From Flavobacterium stagni (GTDB lineage Bacteria; Bacteroidota; Bacteroidia; Flavobacteriales; Flavobacteriaceae): DNA of 64,000 nt. The stretch is from NCBI RefSeq assembly GCF_004122105.1, contig NZ_SBKN01000006.1:62001-126000 (forward strand), written 5' to 3'. The notes under the pieces were generated by a model. The model made no database searches and was not told the DNA's origin. It was given only the letters and a program-made list of their open reading frames with translations. This document shows positions 51,900 through 58,616 of this stretch, in pieces (within the stretch, counting starts at the first letter, position 1; each line of letters begins with the position of its first letter). A program made the position numbers and the translations under genes.

Positions 51900-53402
51900 A
51901 TGAGTCCGATCCTGATTCTTTCCATCATTCTCGTTTACTTTGGAATTCTCATCTTTATCTCCAATGTGGTGAGCAAAAAAGGTACTGACAACGACACCTT
52001 TTTCAAAGCCAATAAAAACTCCAAATGGTACCTCGTTGCCTTTGGAATGATTGGAACCGCACTTTCAGGCGTGACCTTTATCTCCGTTCCCGGTGCCGTT
52101 GGAAATCCGGAAACACAGTTTTCCTACTTTCAATTTGTACTTGGAAATGCGATCGGATTTTTAATCATTGCTACCGTACTTCTTCCGTTGTACTACCGCA
52201 TGAACCTGACCTCAATTTACAGTTATATCGAGCAACGTTTAGGAACCATCAGCTACAAAACGGCCGCTTCCATCTTTTTGATTAGTCGTACAATTGGGTC
52301 GGCGTTCCGACTTTATTTGGTGGTTTTGGTGCTGCAACGGTATGTTTTCGAAGCATTTAAAGTGCCGTTTGCAGCGACGGTTTTGATTTCGCTCGGACTC
52401 ATTTTCGCTTACACTTACCGTGGCGGATTGAAAACGATAATCATCACCGACACGTTACAAACTTTTTTCCTTGTCACCTCTGTTTTTCTTACCATTTACT
52501 TCATTTGCAGTAGCCTGAATTTCAGTCCGACCCAAGCTTTTGAAGCCGTAAAAAACAGCAGTTATTCGAAAATCTTTTTCTTCGAAGATTACCTTAAAGG
52601 CAATTTTGTTTGGAAGCAAATTGTGGGCGGCATCTTTGTAACCATTGCCATGGTAGGCTTGGATCAAGATTTGATGCAAAAAAACTTAAGTTGTGCTAAC
52701 ATTAAAGAAGCCCAAAAAAACATGTTCACCTTCACCGGAATATTCGTCATCATCAATTTATTTTTCTTGAGTGTGGGCGCTTTATTGTATTTGTACGCGG
52801 ATCAAAATGGCATCGAAGTACCAAAAGTAAACGATGTGGCACGAACCGATTTGTTATTCCCTGAAATCGCGTTTCATCATCTTGAAATTATTCCTGCGGT
52901 TACCTTTTTACTCGGACTCACCGCAGCGACTTTTGCCACTACCGACAGTGCCCTGACAGCTCTAACCACGTCATATTGTGTGGATTTCTTGCAAATGGAC
53001 AAAGCAGAAAACAACAAAAGAACACCTGAAGAAATGGTGAAATTGCGCCACAAAGTACATTTAGGATTTTCTTTTTTATTGTTCCTTGTGATCTTACTGT
53101 TTAATGCACTTAATGATGATTCGGTAGTGAAAATGATCTTTAAAGTAGCCAGTTATACCTACGGCCCACTTTTAGGCTTGTACGGATTTGGCTTGTTTAT
53201 GAAGACAAAAACCGTTCGCGACCAGTGGGTTCCAGTGGTTTGTATCATTGCGCCATTATTGTGCTGGATAATGACCACGTACTCGAAAGATTGGTTTGGC
53301 GACTATCAATTCGACAACGAACTTATCCTCGTCAATGGTTTATTGACCTTCCTAGGTTTATTGATGATCAGCAAACCTGCGGTTACCGAAACCCGATTTT
53401 AA
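51900..53402 (+). CDS. Sodium:solute symporter family transporter
   Basis: A 500-residue membrane protein with about thirteen helices. It belongs to the SSS family, which couples sodium entry to uptake of sugars, amino acids, vitamins or similar solutes. It has FGMIGTALSGVTFISVPG near the start (sodium-site helix), an SRTIGSAFRLYLVVL segment, GLDQDLMQKNLSC and the second family motif AATFATTDSALTALTTSY. The start at 51900 fits the usual N-terminus (a membrane helix at once) and the promoter. Its TAA overlaps the stop of the convergent CoA-binding gene by 4 bp. Substrate unknown. Confidence 0.9.
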   Translation: MSPILILSIILVYFGILIFISNVVSKKGTDNDTFFKANKNSKWYLVAFGMIGTALSGVTFISVPGAVGNPETQFSYFQFVLGNAIGFLIIATVLLPLYYRMNLTSIYSYIEQRLGTISYKTAASIFLISRTIGSAFRLYLVVLVLQRYVFEAFKVPFAATVLISLGLIFAYTYRGGLKTIIITDTLQTFFLVTSVFLTIYFICSSLNFSPTQAFEAVKNSSYSKIFFFEDYLKGNFVWKQIVGGIFVTIAMVGLDQDLMQKNLSCANIKEAQKNMFTFTGIFVIINLFFLSVGALLYLYADQNGIEVPKVNDVARTDLLFPEIAFHHLEIIPAVTFLLGLTAATFATTDSALTALTTSYCVDFLQMDKAENNKRTPEEMVKLRHKVHLGFSFLLFLVILLFNALNDDSVVKMIFKVASYTYGPLLGLYGFGLFMKTKTVRDQWVPVVCIIAPLLCWIMTTYSKDWFGDYQFDNELILVNGLLTFLGLLMISKPAVTETRF

Positions 53403-53755
53403 TATTGGTTCGTAGCCAAAAGCACTAAGGTACAGGCTACCTCAACCTGAATTTGATGTTGGATTAACTGAGCATAAAACGCCGGATTTTCTGTTCCCGG
53501 ATTGAAAATAACTCGCCGTGGCTGCAACCCAATAATGTAGTCGTAATAGGCTTGTTGATGTATCGGATTTAGGTATAAGGTTACTGTATCAACATCCTTC
53601 AACTCGGGCAAACCTGTTTGAATGGAAACTTCATGAACAACTTCTTCTTTACGCCCAAGGGCAACTACTTCATGCTGGTGTTTTTGCAAACGCAGTAACG
53701 CTTGGTAGCTGTAGCGATCGGGATTGGAGGACGCGCCTAGAATTAAGGTTTTCAT
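53399..53755 (-). CDS. CoA-binding domain protein, YccU type
   Basis: A 118-residue single Rossmann-like CoA_binding domain. It has TLILGASSNPDRYSYQALL at the N-terminus, where GASxxPxR is the family's nucleotide-binding loop, VTLYLNPIHQQAYYDYI in the middle and VIFNPGTENP near the end. The biochemical role of the family is not settled. It is convergent and overlaps the symporter gene by 4 bp. Confidence 0.82.
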   Translation of the reverse strand: MKTLILGASSNPDRYSYQALLRLQKHQHEVVALGRKEEVVHEVSIQTGLPELKDVDTVTLYLNPIHQQAYYDYIIGLQPRRVIFNPGTENPAFYAQLIQHQIQVEVACTLVLLATNQY

Positions 53756-53778
53756 AAGTAACGGTTAATTTTTTCATA

Positions 53779-53786
53779 CAAAAATA
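53779..53786 (-). promoter_or_regulatory. Candidate -7 element for the CoA-binding gene
   Basis: TATTTTTG on the minus strand matches TAnnTTTG exactly and ends 23 bases before the ATG at 53755. It lies in the 63 bp divergent spacer shared with marC. Confidence 0.35.
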
Positions 53787-53806
53787 CAACTAAAAGATCG
53801 TTCCCT

Positions 53807-53814
53807 TACCTTTG
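53807..53814 (+). promoter_or_regulatory. Candidate -7 element directly before marC
   Basis: TACCTTTG matches TAnnTTTG and ends 4 bases before the ATG at 53819, which predicts a leaderless or near-leaderless message, as also seen for recR. Confidence 0.33.
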
Positions 53815-53818
53815 TCCC

Positions 53819-54445
53819 ATGAGCGAATTCATTTTCTTACTAGCGGCCTTATTTTCGGTACTTAACCCCATCGGGACCGTTCCTATTTTTGTGGCTTTGA
53901 CCCAAGATTATACCAAGGGCGAGCGTTCTACAGTATCCATGTGGACCGCCATCAATGTCTTTTTGATTTTAATCATCTCCTTTTTTGTGGGGCAATATGT
54001 GCTTACTTTCTTTGGTATTACGATTCCGGCTTTACGCATTGCAGGCGGTATTATCATTGCAAGTTCGGGATTTGGTTTACTCAATGGTAAATTTAGTCGC
54101 AACAAAGGATTGGACAAAAAAGCCGAAGAAGAAGCGCAACAACGCGACAGCATTGCACTCACACCCTTGGCCATGCCGATGTTGGCTGGACCCGGTTCGA
54201 TTTCATTACTCATTGCCTACTACCAAGAACACCATAGCACCAATGATATCATCTCTTCGTGCCTAGCCATCTTGGCGGTCGCACTTTTGATTTTTATTAT
54301 TTTACGCAGTGCGCACTATCTGGCTAAATATTTAGGGGCTTCCGGAATTGTGGCAATTTCACGCATTGTCGGTTTTTTAACCATTGCCATCGGTATTCAA
54401 TACATCATCAATGCTTTAAAGGCAATCATTGGTGATTTATTTTAA
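53819..54445 (+). CDS. MarC family integral membrane protein
   Basis: A 208-residue membrane protein with six helices. It has the family pattern LNPIGTVPIFVALTQ near the start, RIAGGIIIASSGFGLLNGK and TPLAMPMLAGPGSISLLI, and GIQYIINALKAI at the end. The NPIG and NALK-like repeats reflect the duplicated three-helix fold. Despite the name (multiple antibiotic resistance), a role in resistance was not confirmed for E. coli MarC, and the substrate is unknown. It is a monocistronic gene ending in a strong two-way terminator. Confidence 0.92.
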   Translation: MSEFIFLLAALFSVLNPIGTVPIFVALTQDYTKGERSTVSMWTAINVFLILIISFFVGQYVLTFFGITIPALRIAGGIIIASSGFGLLNGKFSRNKGLDKKAEEEAQQRDSIALTPLAMPMLAGPGSISLLIAYYQEHHSTNDIISSCLAILAVALLIFIILRSAHYLAKYLGASGIVAISRIVGFLTIAIGIQYIINALKAIIGDLF

Positions 54446-54486
54446 ATAAAAAATCCCAACTTCATTAGAAATTGGGATTTTTTATT
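54445..54486. terminator. Two-way Rho-independent terminator between marC and ctlX
   Basis: A perfect 15 bp inverted repeat (54445-54459 and 54472-54486; AATAAAAAATCCCAA and its complement) with a 12-base loop. The A and T runs flank the TCCCAA core on both sides, so it serves the plus-strand marC and the minus-strand ctlX, which converge here. Confidence 0.85.
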
Positions 54487-54500
54487 GTTGATTTTATCCA

Positions 54501-55436
54501 TTAATTCTTTGGCAAAAACACTTCTGCCATCATACAGCGAGCACTTCCACCACCACAAGCTTCAATGGTATCCAAACTCGAATGTAGGATAGTAACATGC
54601 TGTTCAATCTGTGCAATCTGCTTTTTGGTCAAGGCTTGATAGGCCGATGAACTCATTACCAAATAGCGTTTACCATCTGCCCCTTTCACTTCAAGCATGT
54701 TTCCAGCAAAATTATTTACTTGTTCTTCGGTAATTAAAATGATGTCTTTCTCATCACTGCGCAACGAGTCCAAGACCATTTTACGTTCTTTTTTATCATC
54801 AATACAATCTGCACAAATTACGGCAAATGTATCGCCAATACACATCATCACATTGGTGTGGTAAATGAGTTTTCGTTCACCACCCACCGTTTGAAATGCC
54901 TCAAAAATCACAGGAGTGTATTCGAAATCTTCACAGAATTCAATCATTAATTCTTCATCAGCACGCGGAGACAACGCACAATAGGCTTTGCCGTTTTGGC
55001 GATCGAGCAACAAACTTCCGGTTCCTTCCAGAAAAATATTGTCTTCTTCCGCTGAAGTATAATCCATGATGTCGTTCACCACAAATCCTTTTTCTTCCAA
55101 GATATCCAAAATATCTTCACGGCGCTCGGCACGACGGTTTTCCGCAAACATCGGATACAAAACCACATCCCCCGTTTCATGAAAAGAAATCCAATTGTTC
55201 GGAAAAATACTATCGGGCGTATTGGGCTCTAGGGTATCCTCAACCACAATTACATCAACCCCAGCCATCCGCAATTTTTGCACAAAAGCATCAAATTCTT
55301 CCTGCGCTTTTGCATTCACCGTTTCGGGCGATAAGCCGTCCAAAACTTTTTGGTAATAATTGTTCACCGCCGTCTGTTCGTTCATTCGAAACGCAACAGG
55401 ACGAATCATTACAATGGAGTTAGTCGTTTGATTCAT
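54501..55436 (-). CDS. ctlX: Citrulline utilisation hydrolase CtlX-type, amidinotransferase fold
   Basis: A 311-residue enzyme of the arginine deiminase/DDAH superfamily. It begins IVMIRPVAFRMNEQTAVNNYY, which is specific to the CtlX group first described in Francisella, where it releases ammonia from citrulline. The acid pair lies in TPDSIFPNNWISFH, the catalytic histidine in YHTNVMMCIGD, and the nucleophile cysteine in CGGGSARCMMAEVF near the C-terminus. A second superfamily member lies upstream beyond the structured spacer. It converges on marC. Confidence 0.85.
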   Translation of the reverse strand: MNQTTNSIVMIRPVAFRMNEQTAVNNYYQKVLDGLSPETVNAKAQEEFDAFVQKLRMAGVDVIVVEDTLEPNTPDSIFPNNWISFHETGDVVLYPMFAENRRAERREDILDILEEKGFVVNDIMDYTSAEEDNIFLEGTGSLLLDRQNGKAYCALSPRADEELMIEFCEDFEYTPVIFEAFQTVGGERKLIYHTNVMMCIGDTFAVICADCIDDKKERKMVLDSLRSDEKDIILITEEQVNNFAGNMLEVKGADGKRYLVMSSSAYQALTKKQIAQIEQHVTILHSSLDTIEACGGGSARCMMAEVFLPKN

Positions 55437-55642
55437 AGTGTATATTTTAGGGCTTCCCCGGATTTAAATTTAGATTTTAGAGTTTAGATTTTAGATTTTA
55501 GAATTTAGCCCCGAAACTTTGGGAGGAATTTAAAATATTGTAATTTAAAATTTAAAATTTCTCTCGGGCGTGCCCTTCGGGCCGGGCTATCCGCGGTGCA
55601 CGGCACCTTGCTTCTATCCCTCACGCAAAAGTGCACCGCAAC
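55437..55642. repeat. Intergenic element: ATTTTAGA repeats and a GC-rich foldback sequence
   Basis: A 206 bp spacer without an ORF. Its left part (about 55463-55508) consists of imperfect copies of TTTAGATTTTAGA. Its right part (55564-55640) is much richer in GC than its surroundings. It holds GCCC-TTC-GGGC (55572-55582) and a perfect 9 bp inverted repeat, GCGGTGCAC (55593-55601) and GTGCACCGC (55631-55639). The arrangement looks like a repetitive extragenic palindrome. I recall similar intergenic sequences in other Flavobacterium genomes, but could not check this. Confidence 0.5.
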
Positions 55643-56557
55643 TTAATCCCTAATTAAAGGCAGGGTTGAGCAACGCAACAAGCCTTCTTGCTTCGCGATT
55701 TCTGCATAAGGAATTTCCTCAACAGTAAATCCTTTGCTGCGCAACCAGGTATTCAATCGGGTGAAATTGCGTTCGGATACCACTACATCTTCCGCAATAG
55801 AAAACACATTCGAATTCATATGATACATTTCATCGCGTGTGATGTGGAATAAATTTTCTTTCCCAAACATTTTCAACAAAAAGACATAATCGGCTTCTTC
55901 ACGAAACCCACTTTTGTAAATGATACCTTTGTCTTTCCCCACCGGTTGAAAACAACAATCCAAATGCAAGGCATTGTCGCGGGCTTCTAATTTGGATTTT
56001 ACCAAATCAAAGGCTCTCACCTTTTTATTAGGAAACAGACTTTGAATATACTCAACACCTTGTAAGTTAGTACGAGCCGTGATATAATCTTTATAATCAG
56101 AGCCTTTGTACGTTCCGATAAAAATATAATCGTTCCAAGGCATCACATCGCCACCTTCAATATGCACTTCTTCGGGTGGACGTTTTACTTTATTGGGATC
56201 CATTTGATCGATTACGTATTGAATCGCATCCAATTCACGCTCCCGATCGGGTAAAATATTGGCTTTGATAAAGGTATCTTCAATCACAAAACCGATGTCA
56301 CGGGAAAAAATTTGGTTGTAATTTTCTATGATTTCAGGACGGTATACTTGAACGCCATACTTTTGAAATACGGCATGAAACGCTTCCATTTCATTGACCA
56401 TATCAGCCTCTACAGGATAGGTTCCGGCTAAAATATGTTCCAACGATTTGGGATCATAAGCTTCTTCGGCAGTCGGTGTTGGTCCGTTACTTTTTGCGGT
56501 TCCCAACACCACGGCCCTCAAGCGTGACGTTTCATTTTTAATATTTAATTGTAGCAT
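55643..56557 (-). CDS. Amidinotransferase/DDAH-superfamily protein
   Basis: About 304 residues. It has EEAYDPKSLEHILAG near the start, RDIGFVIEDTFI (substrate acid), IEGGDVMPWNDYIFIG, the catalytic-histidine region LHLDCCFQPVGKDKG and a C-terminal cysteine in LLRCSTLPLIRD. These fit glycine-amidinotransferase or DDAH-like enzymes acting on guanidino or ureido groups. The frame could start at a TTG at 56581, but the ATG at 56557 lies a suitable distance after an exact TAnnTTTG element. It probably works in the same arginine/citrulline metabolism as the ctlX gene downstream; its substrate is not determined. Confidence 0.8.
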   Translation of the reverse strand: MLQLNIKNETSRLRAVVLGTAKSNGPTPTAEEAYDPKSLEHILAGTYPVEADMVNEMEAFHAVFQKYGVQVYRPEIIENYNQIFSRDIGFVIEDTFIKANILPDRERELDAIQYVIDQMDPNKVKRPPEEVHIEGGDVMPWNDYIFIGTYKGSDYKDYITARTNLQGVEYIQSLFPNKKVRAFDLVKSKLEARDNALHLDCCFQPVGKDKGIIYKSGFREEADYVFLLKMFGKENLFHITRDEMYHMNSNVFSIAEDVVVSERNFTRLNTWLRSKGFTVEEIPYAEIAKQEGLLRCSTLPLIRD

Positions 56558-56578
56558 AAATTTGTTGTTGGCTTTGGA

Positions 56579-56586
56579 CAAATATA
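56579..56586 (-). promoter_or_regulatory. Candidate -7 element for the amidinotransferase gene
   Basis: TATATTTG on the minus strand matches TAnnTTTG exactly. It directly abuts the T-run of the terminator of the upstream gene and ends 21 bases before the ATG at 56557, excluding the TTG start at 56581 from the transcript. Confidence 0.4.
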
Positions 56587-56614
56587 AAAAAGCTCCGCCG
56601 AACGGCGAAGCTTT
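56586..56614 (-). terminator. Terminator after the T9SS client gene
   Basis: On the minus strand the stem AAAGCT-A-CGCC pairs with GGCG-C-AGCTTT around a 4-base loop, with a single mismatch, followed by six T residues. It lies 22-50 bp downstream of the stop codon at 56636. Confidence 0.75.
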
Positions 56615-56635
56615 GTTAGTAAGTAACGAATACGT

Positions 56636-58615
56636 TTAATTTTTTATTAACTTCTCGGAAATCACATCGCCGTTGGCAAGGCTTATCGAGATAATGTAAA
56701 CGCCATTGACATAAGCGCTCACATCAACTTTATGGCGGGTTGTTTCCGTCATATTTTGTTGCATCACAATTTTTCCGTCTATAGTTGTAATTGTAAATCC
56801 ATTAAATTCCCCTTCATCTACTGCAATCTCAACCTCATTGTGGGCAGGATTAGGCACCAAGGTGAATCCGTTGCCGATGCGCACTAAATTGATTTCTTCT
56901 GGAATTAAATCTAATGCTGTAGTTTCTTCTTCTGGTTTGGTTTCATAAGGTGATGTTTTATACAAATAATTACCACTACACCCTTCCGGATACGCTGCAA
57001 AATGCGAACCGGTCATGGCTTCAAAACCAGGCAACAATTCCACAAAGTTACCGGCATGGTACACCACACCATTTCCAACACCATTATTCCCTTGAGAAAT
57101 TACATTAGATGCCCGAATCCAATCCGAACGCTCTTTATGTTTATTGGCTAAAGGTCCGTTATTGCTAGTATCATCTGCAGGAGAAACCAAAGTCAGTGTG
57201 GGCAAACAACAGTTTTGAAAAGTCACATCGGGTCCGACAGCTGCCGATTCATCAGTGATCGTATAATAAAACGTGCCGGCGGGACAATTCACGCTAAATG
57301 TCGCTTCAATATGAAACTCAAAATCGCCTTGTGGATTGGTTCCAAAAATATTGGGTGGCAAGGTAAAACAGAAATTTCCTCCTGATTGTGTGGTAGGCGC
57401 ATTAACCGTTCCTACTACGGTGTTTCCTTGCATTACTTGCAATACCAAAGTACTTAACGTAGCGTTCATCGGTGGACTGTACGTTCCACAAACTTGAATA
57501 GGATCAGATGGAGTGCTTGTTGGACAATTCAATTGTATCGGATTAATGTTTAAAGCACCTAAGGTTGGCGCCCCACAAATAATACCACATACATTATCGA
57601 TATAAACCGTACCAAAGTGTGCCGAAGGCTGGCAGTCACTCACTGACAATTCTAAAATACCGGGTTGTCCTAAAAGTTCCCCCACATTCAATCGCGCACA
57701 CACCCATCCCGTATACAAAACGCGACGATTGGAACTCACATTAATGCGGTTGAACAAACAGTTATCGGGATTGGCGATGATACAAAATTCATCCACAATG
57801 TTTCCATTAACATCTTTCACTCGTGCCCGAAAATAGGGTTGAATTTCTTGTTCATGATCCGGTTTATTATCCATAATCAATGAAAAATTGAAATCCAATG
57901 TGGCTTCATTGATTACCGGAAAATAACGAGAAACCGTCGATAAATCGGACGAACCCATACCGCCAGTGTTGTTGATTTTTATACAACGTGTTCCACCGTT
58001 ATTATTTAGTGTAGGCACATTGACTCCTAATCCCGCCAATACCGGATCAAATTGTTGGTAATTGGCAGCATTACTATCAATCAATGTCGCACGTGAATTA
58101 AAATTATTTACCGTTGGCGTCAACACATTGGTTGTGGTTAAAGCTGTAGGTGTAGCACAGGATTGGAAAAAAGCGGTACCCGATTGCGGCTGCGGATGTA
58201 AATCCGCCCAAAAAGTATACCCCGCAGTACCGTCTTCAAAATCCCCATTTACGCAGGTTTGTTGCGCGCTTACTGGAATACTTCCTGCGCGGAAATACGC
58301 AGTTTTTTCAGGAAATTTGGTAAAAAACAACTTGCGTAATTCGTTGCGTTTGGCAGCAATTAATGCTTTTTCGATTTCTGCATCGGTAAAATCCTCGTGC
58401 GTTCTGAGCTCTTGAATGGTTTGCTCCGAAGTGATTTTTGATAACCGATATTTGGTAAAATTGGCTTCTACAAATTGTTCTACCTCACGTTCAATGCTAG
58501 TAGCCATTTGTATTCTTTTATTTTCATCGTCCAAGTATTCTTGAACTTGTGCCCGTCCGTATGAAGATTTCAGCAGCAGGGCACCTATCCCGAGGAGATA
58601 CAGTACCTTTTTCAT
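56636..58615 (-). CDS. Secreted T9SS client protein with C-terminal sorting domain
   Basis: A 659-residue protein. A signal peptide (MKKVLYLLGIGALLLKSS, cleavage near residue 22) is followed by a charged helical region (26-110), a cysteine-containing beta-rich body (110-480) and, after a linker, a C-terminal type A T9SS sorting domain (about 575-659). That domain shows FTLVPNPAHNEVEIAVD, ITTIDGKIVMQQNMT and VNGVYIISI plus the final KLIKN. The body contains a CxP-type repeat rich in aromatic residues. It should be exported through the Sec system and then by type IX secretion to the cell surface. It lies 1 base after the larger repeat protein and probably shares its transcript. Ligand unknown. 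Confidence 0.8.
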   Translation of the reverse strand: MKKVLYLLGIGALLLKSSYGRAQVQEYLDDENKRIQMATSIEREVEQFVEANFTKYRLSKITSEQTIQELRTHEDFTDAEIEKALIAAKRNELRKLFFTKFPEKTAYFRAGSIPVSAQQTCVNGDFEDGTAGYTFWADLHPQPQSGTAFFQSCATPTALTTTNVLTPTVNNFNSRATLIDSNAANYQQFDPVLAGLGVNVPTLNNNGGTRCIKINNTGGMGSSDLSTVSRYFPVINEATLDFNFSLIMDNKPDHEQEIQPYFRARVKDVNGNIVDEFCIIANPDNCLFNRINVSSNRRVLYTGWVCARLNVGELLGQPGILELSVSDCQPSAHFGTVYIDNVCGIICGAPTLGALNINPIQLNCPTSTPSDPIQVCGTYSPPMNATLSTLVLQVMQGNTVVGTVNAPTTQSGGNFCFTLPPNIFGTNPQGDFEFHIEATFSVNCPAGTFYYTITDESAAVGPDVTFQNCCLPTLTLVSPADDTSNNGPLANKHKERSDWIRASNVISQGNNGVGNGVVYHAGNFVELLPGFEAMTGSHFAAYPEGCSGNYLYKTSPYETKPEEETTALDLIPEEINLVRIGNGFTLVPNPAHNEVEIAVDEGEFNGFTITTIDGKIVMQQNMTETTRHKVDVSAYVNGVYIISISLANGDVISEKLIKN

Positions 58616-58616
58616 C

